Positions 28,722 to 37,824 of a stretch of DNA of 64,000 nucleotides are shown piece after piece. Source of the stretch: Nemertoderma westbladi (Eukaryota; Xenacoelomorpha; Nemertodermatida; Nemertodermatidae); the NCBI GenBank assembly GCA_032718475.1, contig JAUCBJ010006659.1:22548-86547 (forward strand), read 5' to 3'. The notes beneath the pieces were generated by a model. That model did no database searches. It worked only from the letters and a program-made list of their open reading frames with translations, and was not told the origin of the DNA. The position numbers and the translations under genes were made by a program. Position 1 is the stretch's first letter; each line of letters starts with the position of its first letter.

Positions 28722-31700
28722 TCAGAAATACTTACGATCTTCCGGTGATTGCTCTGGCACAGGGCCAAGCAAGTTACTAAAGTCCTTCGTAGCTGCAAAG
28801 GTCAAATTTCTTACCGGAAGTAATGAGCGCTCCTCCTTGCTGTGTTCCGCTTTGGAAAGAAGAGTGTCTAAAGTTAGTTTTACTCTCGTCACAGGTATCG
28901 CTCTCTTACCATGCATGCTGCTTACAGTATACTGAGCAGTCTTACCTTGACTCATGTCCGTAACTACGTCGGCTACTTGTTCGTCGACATAACTATGCGA
29001 TGACGCAGAGTCTAGGATGGCGTATATACGCTTGCTCCCTCGGGTTCCGGTAATCTTTATAGGAATCACGCTAAACCCTTTCAGTTGGTTCTGTGTGAGG
29101 AGCGTTATCGATGGCTGTTCCTCACCTGCATGCACGTAAAAGGTGTCGTCTTCCTCCTCGTCCTCGTCCGATGATCCTGACTGATCCATACAGTCGGTAT
29201 AAAAGGTACGGATCTCGCGCGGCGCACGCTCCTTATAAAGCGCGTCGCATCTAGCCGCTTTATCTGGATGCTCTCGTCGAAAGCGTCTGGTCGGAGTATG
29301 ACTGGTTGTGTGAAGCAACGTGTCATGGTTACGTCCACACAGAGAACATGTATCATCGCTCGGGCAATCCTTCCGGACGTGTCCTGGCTTCATACATCTC
29401 CAACAGGAATCTAGAGATCGGATTTGGAGTCTCCTCTCCTCGATCCCTAACTCTTTAAAAGCGCGACATCCACGTAGTTTATGTCCGCCTTGGTTTCTGC
29501 CGTTCCGCTTGCAGTATGAGCATCCCACAAAGCCCGCCGGCAACTGTTGTCGTGGCTGCGTGGTGCCGATAGGCGTCAGAACTTTAGAAGTCTCAGTAGG
29601 TGTGGCGTAAGTAATGGCTTTCGCGTTCGTCGGAAATGGTTTAGTCCGATTCGGCGCAGAAACAGGTATCCCTTCCGCCGCGATATGGTGATCGGTATAG
29701 TTCGATCGAGTCTCGATCACGGCCTCCCGTGAAATCAGTTGATAGACATCGGTGAGTTTTAATAACCCTCCGGCCTCGTCGCGCTGGTACTCGATGCGTC
29801 GCCATTCTCTTCGTAGTCGATGGTGAAGTCGACCAATTATTCGAATGAGAACCATCGGTGCGTTAGCGTACTCGAGTTGTCCAATGGACCGTAAAGTCCC
29901 TATAGCGTTCTTTATTTCGTCCGCGAGTCGTAAAAGGTCGATCGGTCTCGAAATGTTGCCTCCTCTGCAGGGGTCTTCGATAATGGATTTAGCCATGGCG
30001 ACATTACCGCCGTAAATTGAATACAAACGGTCGTATGCCAACTCAAAGGCATCGGGAACACCAATAAAGGTTTCCGCTAATCGTTTCAGCTCACCAGACA
30101 GGACTTGGAGCAAGTAATTAAACTTCTCCGTCGAGGTGAAAGCACACTTAGCGATCTGGGACTCTACGTAGTCTACCAGTGTGCGCCAGTGTTTCGCGTT
30201 GCCAGAGAACTTCGGCGGTTGCTGTGCCGGTAATCCGTGTCTAGCCGCGAATTTCGCAATCTCGCTAACCAAATCCAACTGTCCGCATCCCTGTTCGGCG
30301 GCGTCGTCCAGTCGCTCCCTTCCGCGCGTTGTTCGTCGGTAGGAATTATTAACGGGATCTTCTTCTCGATGTGTCGGAGTCCGTCTAGTCTCCTGTTCTC
30401 TCCTCGGTGGTCGATGTTGTCTAGGTTGTTCCAACTCCACGCTGGTTCGTGATCGATCCGACGGTTGCGCTTCGAGTCGCTCTTCTATCTGAGCTAGTCG
30501 GTCCGCTACAGGTCGCATTATTTCGGCGAGTCTGTTGGTGCTGATCGCTTCCGCTGGTTGCAACATGGGTTTCTGTTGGGGTGTTTCTCGTGGAGGATTG
30601 TCGATATAGGGGTTCGTCGATCGTTCCTCTCGTTTATAATCTTCCGCCGCTCCAGTACGGAATATTTCCCGTTCCGTCGACTCCGAGTCACTAGATGAGT
30701 CGCTGTTGTCCGGATAAGGTGGCTGGCGGGTTCGTGTCCGGCGTATTATTCTTGGTCTCGTCCGTTGTGGTCCGGAATCTACGGCTCTCCGTTGTTCGGT
30801 AGGCTCGCAAGCCTTCCACGAAGTCGTAGGTCTCGCTATACGTTGTCCGATCCCGTGGGTACTATCCACATCCATCCTCCTCCGTAGTTCGGTAGGCTCG
30901 CAAGCCTTCCACGAAGTCGTAGGTTGCGTCGAACATTGTGTCAACGGTCGAGTGAAATAGTCGGGTTTCGTAGTCGGTCTGTAAATAACTGGATTTGCAC
31001 AGCACGTCACAGGTTTAACTTGTAATGGTTTACTCACCTGTTTAATGGTCATAAATGCAGGTTCCTCTCTTCCTACAAGTAGACTACGACTTACTGTAGG
31101 TGGACTAGTTACGTTACCTGCTAAAATTGGCGATGAAGTCGCCCTAGGTTGCGGTATTTCTGTCACAACAAACCTGTTGCCTTGCGTCGAACGCACAGGC
31201 GTTATTTCCTTAGGTTTCGTAACGAAGACCGGTTTCATCGGAGTCGTGGGTTTGAGCATAGGAATAACTTGGGGAAAACGTTTACAGTAATCCTCGACGA
31301 ACTCCTCTCCTCGATCTATCGCTCCCACACTTCCTTCCTCGATCCGCTTCTGTATTCCGCGATATCGAGCTTCCATACGATCCAGGGCAGACAAGTCGTG
31401 TCCAGTTCGCGATCTTATAGATCTATCTCTCGCGTCGAGTTCGAGGTCCGCTTGCGCGTTCGCTGTCTCGCGCGATCTACGATTCAATTCGAACTGTAGT
31501 TGCATCTCCCTTTCACGTCGATCCGCTACTTGTTGTTGTGCCGCTAACTCCGCTTCCTGTATAGCTAAACGTGCGTTTATTTGTCGCGCCTCCAACTTAG
31601 CGCGAGCGTCGGATGCTGCTTTCTTCCGTGCTAATTCGTCGGCTGCCGTCTGTCGTGCTAACTCGTCCGCTGCTGCTGCCGCGGCCGCTTCTTGCGCTAA

Positions 31701-32711
31701 GTTTTCCTCTAGTCTGCGCATTTCCGAAGCTTCGAATTCGGCTTGCGCCTTGAGTTGCGCAATTCTTGCCTCGTCCTCTCTATGTTGTTTCTCTCCCTCG
31801 ATGGCGATCTGTGCCATCTGGTGTTGCGCTTCTTCCTCGGCGACTTGTTGTCGGAGTGCAACCTCCTGTTGTTGTCGAGTAATTCCAGACGCTGTTCTAC
31901 TAACGTCGCCAACGTCGCCAACGTCGCTCCGTATGCTAACGAACGATCTATCCAGTGGTGGATGTTGGTAGGCTCGCGAGCCTTCCGTAGTGAGACCTTC
32001 CGTCGTCCCTCGCGGTTCGACTTCCGGTTCGTCGATCGGTACGCCGCATCTACGAAGAAAATTGGTCAGCGTTTCCAACCTTCCGTCCAGGCAGTAGAGT
32101 TCTTCTTCCTCTTCGGGTTGTAACAACGCGTCCGAAACTGACTCACCTAGCAGTTGGTCAAACTGCTCCTGTTGAGCCAATCTTATTACTGACTTAAACT
32201 GGATAATGCTTTCTCTCGCACTTACTAATTTATCTACTATCTTTACCTGAGTAAAGTTGTCGCCACGCAACTCTGCAAGTTCGTGCAAACCTTTAAGTTT
32301 ATCTACGGAGGCATGTATCCTACTTTCTATTCTTACCTGTAAGGTGTAGAACTCGTATCTCGACATCGGGGCGGTTAACTCGCGTAAAACGCGAAAACCT
32401 TCTCCGAGGTTCCGAGTAATCTGGGCCATGTGTCCTCCTATACTTCTAATAACGTTCTCCTGGCTTCCAGTCGAACTTACCATGTCCGGTTCCCGTGATC
32501 TAGTCTGCGGGACGGTAAGGAAATCTTCGATTCTGCCGTCGCCACGCGTTGCGGCTTCCGGTATTTCCGTTCGGGGTACCGGCGACGCAAGCGGTGTGAC
32601 ATCGGTGGAATCTCGGGTTCTCCTTCTTGGTTCGTCTATTGTCGATCTGTCCGGGTCGCACGAGTCATAGTCGGTAGGTGGGTATCTCGTCGAATGGGGT
32701 GTGTCACTCAT
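28722..32711 (-). CDS. BEL/Pao gag-protease of element B (1329 aa)
   Basis: The ATG at 32711 opens a frame of 1329 codons. Domains in order: an N-terminal helical part; a long Ala/Glu/Arg/Gln coiled coil (about residues 280-440); a Pro/Thr/Arg-rich region with a local duplication around TTSWKACEPTE; a DUF1759-like Gag core (PPKFSGNAKHWRTLVDYV, about 830-925); a zinc region with CCHC knuckle C1103-C1106-H1111-C1116 followed by CSLCGRNHDTLLH; an acidic stretch; and an aspartic protease with DSA at D1234. It ends at TGA, but the same frame continues with recognisable protease-tail sequence (CPVNYRSIAMLIGTD), so the stop is either a mutation or a readthrough site. It would form particles and process the polyprotein. 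Three palindrome copies lie inside (two as WKACEPT, one as EGSRAYQ). Confidence 0.9.
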   Translation of the reverse strand: MSDTPHSTRYPPTDYDSCDPDRSTIDEPRRRTRDSTDVTPLASPVPRTEIPEAATRGDGRIEDFLTVPQTRSREPDMVSSTGSQENVIRSIGGHMAQITRNLGEGFRVLRELTAPMSRYEFYTLQVRIESRIHASVDKLKGLHELAELRGDNFTQVKIVDKLVSARESIIQFKSVIRLAQQEQFDQLLGESVSDALLQPEEEEELYCLDGRLETLTNFLRRCGVPIDEPEVEPRGTTEGLTTEGSRAYQHPPLDRSFVSIRSDVGDVGDVSRTASGITRQQQEVALRQQVAEEEAQHQMAQIAIEGEKQHREDEARIAQLKAQAEFEASEMRRLEENLAQEAAAAAAADELARQTAADELARKKAASDARAKLEARQINARLAIQEAELAAQQQVADRREREMQLQFELNRRSRETANAQADLELDARDRSIRSRTGHDLSALDRMEARYRGIQKRIEEGSVGAIDRGEEFVEDYCKRFPQVIPMLKPTTPMKPVFVTKPKEITPVRSTQGNRFVVTEIPQPRATSSPILAGNVTSPPTVSRSLLVGREEPAFMTIKQVSKPLQVKPVTCCANPVIYRPTTKPDYFTRPLTQCSTQPTTSWKACEPTELRRRMDVDSTHGIGQRIARPTTSWKACEPTEQRRAVDSGPQRTRPRIIRRTRTRQPPYPDNSDSSSDSESTEREIFRTGAAEDYKREERSTNPYIDNPPRETPQQKPMLQPAEAISTNRLAEIMRPVADRLAQIEERLEAQPSDRSRTSVELEQPRQHRPPRREQETRRTPTHREEDPVNNSYRRTTRGRERLDDAAEQGCGQLDLVSEIAKFAARHGLPAQQPPKFSGNAKHWRTLVDYVESQIAKCAFTSTEKFNYLLQVLSGELKRLAETFIGVPDAFELAYDRLYSIYGGNVAMAKSIIEDPCRGGNISRPIDLLRLADEIKNAIGTLRSIGQLEYANAPMVLIRIIGRLHHRLRREWRRIEYQRDEAGGLLKLTDVYQLISREAVIETRSNYTDHHIAAEGIPVSAPNRTKPFPTNAKAITYATPTETSKVLTPIGTTQPRQQLPAGFVGCSYCKRNGRNQGGHKLRGCRAFKELGIEERRLQIRSLDSCWRCMKPGHVRKDCPSDDTCSLCGRNHDTLLHTTSHTPTRRFRREHPDKAARCDALYKERAPREIRTFYTDCMDQSGSSDEDEEEDDTFYVHAGEEQPSITLLTQNQLKGFSVIPIKITGTRGSKRIYAILDSASSHSYVDEQVADVVTDMSQGKTAQYTVSSMHGKRAIPVTRVKLTLDTLLSKAEHSKEERSLLPVRNLTFAATKDFSNLLGPVPEQSPEDRKYF
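30798..30817. repeat. 20-bp palindrome, copy 10 (in gag)
   Basis: Consensus form, read WKACEPT. Part of a larger local duplication shared with copy 11. Confidence 0.85.
30891..30910. repeat. 20-bp palindrome, copy 11 (in gag)
   Basis: Consensus form, read WKACEPT. The flanks (ACGAAGTCGTAGG on the plus strand) equal those of copy 10, so one of the two arose by duplication. Confidence 0.85.
31967..31986. repeat. 20-bp palindrome, copy 12 (in gag)
   Basis: Variant with loop CGCG, read EGSRAYQ, the third reading frame seen for this repeat. Confidence 0.8.
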
Positions 32712-33826
32712 GTCTTATTATATACGTCAAGTACGGGTAATAAAATGTCAAAGTGTCTGAATGTTGAAGTGTCAAACTTACCTTGGTATATGTAGTACAT
32801 ATATACCCTAACCGGTACAAATAAATCAACAAGTCAGAATGTCGAAATGTCAAAATGTCGAAATGTACAAATGTCAAACTTACCTTGATATATATATATA
32901 TCATATATATACCCTAACCGGTACAAATAAAACTAACAAGGTATATAATAAAATAAGTAGTAATCTAGCCTACCGGCTAAATTTGTACGAATAAATGAGA
33001 TAACGGTATACGTTAACAAAATATAGATCAACAAGTACAAACAATAGGCCAAACAGCAACGTCTAACGGGAAAATAAGTACCAACAACACTACTAATAGA
33101 CAGTGAAACCAACAAATTTTGAGTACTACTGTGCTTTCTTAAGTTTGAACGACGCGAGTCGTAAAACTTATGTTCCTTTGATCTTCCAGTCGTACAAATT
33201 CCCAAATACAAACCGGACGTGGGTCTTTCCGTTTTTCGGCGGCGCGGACGATTTTATTGTCTCCCAAACTTTGCGAAAAGCGGTCTAATCCTCGAAGCGG
33301 TCCAGAAATGAGTCCTTGAGTCCTGAAAAGGTCGAAGGTGAGAGTTTTACTTCTACGCTTACGAAAATCTTCCTAGGTACCGATACAAATTGGTCTTTAA
33401 ACCCTATGTACCTTTTCAAGTACCGAAAAGTAACACCGCACACACACGGCGTAAAACAAAGTGCTACAAACTAACTGTTAGCTAGTCAAATATTAAATAC
33501 GAAAGTACTAGCTACCCTAAAAGCCTACTGAAGCAGGGGACGTTCTAAATTACTAAAATTACTAACCTTAAATTTTAAATATCTCCTACTTTCAATAGCT
33601 AACAATATTTATCTATATCTCACTTTAAATGCGCACGCACTTTCAGTTAAGATATTTAATAAATACTTCCTACTGTAAGGGTAGGAATATTTTACACTAC
33701 GATAGAAGTACTATACACTAATTTCAGAATTTGTATAATATACTTCCTACTGTAAGGTAGGAATATTTTACACTACGATAGAAGTACTATACACTAATTT
33801 CAGAATTTGTATAATATACTTCCTAC
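32712..33826 (-). other. 5' leader of element B
   Basis: Untranslated region between 5' LTR and gag ATG. Two related segments each end in ACTTACCTTG on the plus strand (32776 and 32878), which on the minus strand is CAAG followed by GTAAGT, a strong splice-donor match. Each is followed by a TATA-rich stretch and CCCTAACCGGTACAAATAAA. No primer binding site beginning TGG was found directly after the LTR. Confidence 0.55.
33664..33826. repeat. 77-bp tandem repeat abutting the B 5' LTR
   Basis: Two units (77 and 76 bp) from TACTTCCTACTGTAAGG to TTTGTATAATA. The junction TACTTCCTACTGTAAGG, including the first LTR bases TGTAAGG, occurs a third time at the LTR edge itself. The LTR terminus is therefore echoed inside the leader. 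Confidence 0.75.
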
Positions 33827-35680
33827 TGTAAGGGTCCAGTAGTATACCGCTTACCAGATCCTAGTAACGATGTATCTTACTATGAGACTCTAGTAATGTA
33901 TACGGGCTTGTACAGTATCTGACAACAAATCCCAGTCCAGGATATCTAAACAAACAGATACAATACACAAACGACTACTGGCGAGGAACAGAGCCTAGTA
34001 TCTATTCTATGTACGTGAGCGGGTCTAATGCCTACGTACTAGACAAAAGGATACCTGTCCTCTAACCGGTGAGGCAGATGTACAGTTACAGTAACAGACC
34101 AAACTCACGGGAAAACAATCCCCGCGCAGCGAATCCTAACTATCACTGACAGTCCTAAATACAGTAACTTGCCGCAGTGTGATTTATATGGTTTATATAC
34201 GAACTAGGTGGTTAACAGACCTAGTGTAACAATGCTGATTACCCCTGTCTAAATCAGCCTAAAGTCGTGCCTAAATGTAACGATAACTGATCCCCCTGTA
34301 CGAAATCAGTCTAAAGGGTCAGGCCTAAATGTAACAATACTGCTGGACAGAAATCAACAGTTTAATAACGAAAGTGAAATACTCCTTATTGCCGCAACTA
34401 AATCAGATCCTAATTTTACAAATACAGATAATTTCTACCTAAAATAATGTATAGTGCGCTATAGCTAGTAGAACTTTAAGGGCAATATGTTTTAGGGCGT
34501 GTGTGTGTGGGTGTGTTACAAATAAAACAATTTCGTGTAATTCCTTTACTAGGTTTTAGTGATTTTCTGACTAAATGATACCGTGCGCTAGCTACTAAAA
34601 TAAACTAGTCGCGTTTTGTAGAACTTTATACTCACGAATGACGTCAAAGCTCTCTCCTTCCTATCCACAACCCAATGGGCAACCACAGTGTTAGTAACTA
34701 CACCCGTGATCGGCACTAATACCAGATTCTGGTTGTAAGATAAGAATAGGGGTTAATCGCTACCGTACGTTAGCTGATCTGGTATACTAATTTAATTCTA
34801 GAACTTTGTTGCTGCGGTAGTTAGCAGCAATACCTATCAGTACGTGGCAAGGCGCGGTAGGATATTAATAAACCTCCCTAGGCCAAGCAGTGTGCCGGTA
34901 GCAGAAATGCTCCTTGCCTGATCAAATAGCTAACTCCAGACAGGGGGGGGGGGGTACTAATGTACGTTCTACAAAGCGAACCGGTACCAAACAGTCAGTG
35001 CTACGAATCACTAAATTATGGAACATATGCTGTCTGTACCTAATATGTACTCGCGTACTGACGAATGGCAATAGTTCGCACCTGTAGGAAGTACAGGTTA
35101 ACCCAGGGGTTCGTAGGACTGACAAAAGGGGGCTGTGTTTCTGTCTGAATATAATTATTTGATCCTAAATTTGCGGCGTCCAGTACGGCGTCACGCTTAC
35201 CCTGATCTATAGGTCTTACGGCGGGCAAGGGCGTCGAACAAAGTCTTACCTTCTCACAAAGCGGGCGCTGCATGGCAAGTTGAGTATTTCGAAGGGGGCA
35301 AAGGGGGTGCGCGGTCGATCCAATGTGGGCGCTAGCGTGTTGTGGACATCTCTTCCCTGCGTTGCTTACGGCCTAACGGTCTAGGCTGCCATCTCCCTGA
35401 TGTTTGGCTGTCCCAAAGTTGGACCAAAAGAAAACATGTTCAGGAATTTGCAGTATATTTACAGTTTTACAAAGGATTTATCAAATAAAGTTTCAACAAG
35501 AAACCAAAATAAACTAATAACAATTTAGGAATTTACAAGAGTAAGGTGGTGTTATTAGGGAGTTATAAGGTAGTTATAAGGGAGTTATAAGGTAGTTATA
35601 AGGTAGTTATAAGGTAGTTATAAGGGAGTTATAAGGTAGTTATAAGGTAGTTATAAGGTGATAACCGAAGGCAAACCGGC

Positions 35681-35926
35681 CTTTTTATACTAAATATTGC
35701 ACATGGAAACTAAACAGAATTTTCCACAGCTTCACATTTGAGCAATAAAGTGCTTCGTGCCCTATGATTGGCCCAGCTCATCGTTCAACGCAGTCCGGCC
35801 CTTACACTAATCTGGGACATGGAATCCTAACAGAATTTTCCACTGCCTCACATTTGAGCAATAAGATAATTTATGCCCTATGATTGGCCTGGCTCATCAT
35901 TCGCTACGTTGTACGCTTCTCATTGG
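35681..35926 (-). promoter_or_regulatory. candidate promoter of element B
   Basis: On the minus strand GTATAAAAAG (35681-35690) is a good TATA box. Three CCAAT boxes lie upstream of it (ATTGG on plus at 35767, 35883 and 35922), the first two within a duplicated segment. The layout suits an RNA polymerase II promoter in the U3 part of the LTR. Confidence 0.6.
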
Positions 35927-35979
35927 CCTACCAATTAGCACCAAACGAAAATAAATGGCCCCAAAATACAAATTTCCCG

Positions 35980-36053
35980 ACTGGGATTCGAACTCGTAAC
36001 CTATGTAATGTAACCAACGCCTTAACCATCTGACCACTACGCCACGAGAGTAC
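35980..36053 (-). other. tRNA-like module in B 5' LTR
   Basis: Same A-box and B-box motifs as in the 3' LTR, in the sense direction of the element and upstream of its CCAAT and TATA motifs. Confidence 0.55.
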
Positions 36054-36187
36054 CTAAGGGTTTTATGTGTACAAATATGAATAGGCATATTACATTACTG
36101 TAACTCAATCAAAATACGTCGGATTTTCGAAAGTTTTTACGTTAAAGTTAAACTACAAATGCTATCTTATAGTGAAATAATTCATCA

Positions 36188-36192
36188 GTTGA
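36188..36192 (+). repeat. target site duplication GTTGA, right copy
   Basis: Matches 16349-16353. A2's ORF3 resumes with AGAGCCGGATAAATG. Confidence 0.92.
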
Positions 36193-36565
36193 AGAGCCGG
36201 ATAAATGCAGCGACTTCACCAAATACCTGGAATTCTTGAGAGAAACCTATCTCGATATTACCAGTCAACAGAATCTAGAAACTCGATATCCTCAAGGTAT
36301 ACATCATGACCGCATGGTAGAACTCAAACGGCTCTATTCCACTATGATGTATCTTACCGCCGATCGACCGCTACCTGTTGTACCGGATAGCTTCGAACAG
36401 ATGGAGGAATATTGTAAGCTGTAAGCCTACACCTTCTGATGCAATCATATTGCACCCTTCACCCAGGAGTTATAGCCCTCCTAGTAAAGTGGCTCCCCCC
36501 AAAGAGAAAGGGACTCTTGCTAGCTTTAAAAAACTGCGTAAACGCCGTCCACGCAAGACAGACTA
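36193..36565 (+). pseudogene. ORF3 of A2, 3' part, internally deleted
   Basis: It continues the ORF3 cut at 16353 (EFLRETYLDITSQQNLE..., then ELKRLYSTMMYLTADRPLP). Near 36422 it jumps to the basic C-terminal tail (FKKLRKRRPRKTD). Against A1, about 850 bp including the zinc knuckles is missing, and a stop lies at the junction. The gene is dead. Confidence 0.75.
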
Positions 36566-36636
36566 ACTGTTTAGAGTATTTTTATATTTTAGAAACTGTG
36601 ATTTTTTATATTTTATAGAATTAAATCCCATTTTCT

Positions 36637-36644
36637 GGGAGTGG
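36637..36644 (+). other. 3' polypurine tract of A2
   Basis: GGGAGTGG, one change from A1's GGGAGCGG, directly before the LTR TGTAAAAGC. Confidence 0.6.
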
Positions 36645-37824
36645 TGTAAAAGCTTTTGTGGGATATAACTGGCCCTTTTGCTTCGCAATCCAGTTTCCCT
36701 CAATGCGCTCAAATACTCTAAAGAAAATCTCCCTAACTCAAATGATGCAAGCTACCGGCTGATTGGCTGATTTGCTGTACGTATGGCCTCTTTGTTCTGT
36801 TCGATCAACCAACCAGAGCAAGGTCAACCAAGCAGAGTGATTCATCCTGTGTGTTGGCTAAGGGCTGCAAAAACCCTAAAGGTTCGGCATTTAGACATTG
36901 GTGGAATCTGTGGAATATGGAGCTCTGCCAATGAGAGCTTTTCCTCTTTGTGTTGAAAGCTACCTGCAACAGCTCACAGGGTTCAGTGTGTTGGTTTTTC
37001 CAGAGCCTAGAACATCGGCTATGGAATTATTCTGAATTATTCCAACATTAGAACGACTTTAATTATAAGAACACATAACTGTTACCGGAACGGTACGGAA
37101 CGGTACGGTATGGTACGGTACGGTACCTACTGCTGTATTGCACATTATTTACTGCTATTTACTGTTTGTTGTTAATTGTATCAGTTGTTTACATATTGTT
37201 ATTTGGAGAATAACGATAAACGATCAGAAACCCCGATCTTCTTGATACACTAAGGTTAGAGAGACCGGTTACATATAGCAATTGCGACTTATATTATCGT
37301 GGTTTGTAGTGAATTGAATGCTATTTTATAGGCCCTACAAATGTCGGTTGCTATTCTCTTTATATATGATTAAAATCAGTGACTATCGGCAATTCAGTGT
37401 GCAGCGGTGTGCAATAGTCTGTATGTGCTTGTCCGCGTAACAAAGCATCTCCTAAAGAATGCGCCTTATGTGTAACTTATAATCCATTCCGTTGTGTTTA
37501 GTGTAAGCCATAGCTCTGTTTATATAGATAGAGCGCCACGTCCTAAAGGAACTGCTAATATTTCCCGAAAGTGAATGATATTTGTCAGGAATTATATTAA
37601 CGATCAATCGAATAGTACGGTAGGCCTGCACCGCAATCAAATTAAAGCATCCGAATCCAGTCTCCCGGGTATATCCAGCGGGTGAATGGTCGCGCATAGA
37701 CTGGCTTCGGCTAATGTTGGATTTATTTGTGTCAAATACTTGTCATAGGCTAAAGTCGATTTATAACCTAGAAGACATATAGAATTGGCGGGTTAAACTG
37801 CCAAAGGTCTTAAAAGCGCGAACA
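36645..37824 (+). repeat. 3' LTR of element A2 (1180 bp)
   Basis: TGTAAAAGC...GCGCGAACA. It shares its 5' part (CTTCGCAATCCAG) with the solo LTR and not with the A1 LTR, while its 3' half resembles both. A GGTAC microsatellite is at about 37083-37128. A TATA-like TATATATGA is at 37361. Confidence 0.85.

Larger units (their letters stand above)
16354..36187 (-). mobile_element. near-complete BEL/Pao element B with ORF3 (19.8 kb)
   Basis: Minus-strand order: 5' LTR (33827-36187), leader, gag-pro, protease-RT linker, pol, spacer, ORF3, 3' tail, 3' LTR (16354-18713). Flanked by GTTGA. By eye the LTRs differ at only about half a dozen places in 2360 bp, so insertion is recent. It is unusually large for BEL/Pao because of 2.36-kb LTRs and a 1251-codon extra gene. 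Despite its youth it has a TGA between protease and RT, a frame change, and a 20-bp palindrome at another frame break. It is thus either non-autonomous or reliant on recoding. Confidence 0.93.
33827..36187 (-). repeat. 5' LTR of element B (2361 bp)
   Basis: Nearly identical to the 3' LTR. By-eye differences include G/A in GCCGCAGTGTG, A/G in GACGAATGG, the two poly-G runs, A/G in TAATGTAACC and A/C in AACTCAATC. The low divergence indicates recent insertion. Confidence 0.95.
9383..37824 (+). mobile_element. BEL/Pao element A2, split by element B
   Basis: Parts in order: late gag to pol (9383-14324), spacer, 5' part of ORF3 to 16353, then after the 19.8-kb insertion the 3' part of ORF3 from 36193, a polypurine tract and a 3' LTR ending at 37824. 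Its left end (5' LTR and early gag) is missing where the A1 LTR begins, as expected if A1 inserted into A2's gag. Its LTR ends inside the minus-strand gag of family C, so A2 is itself an insertion. ACTGG at 37825-37829 would be its predicted target duplication. Confidence 0.75.
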
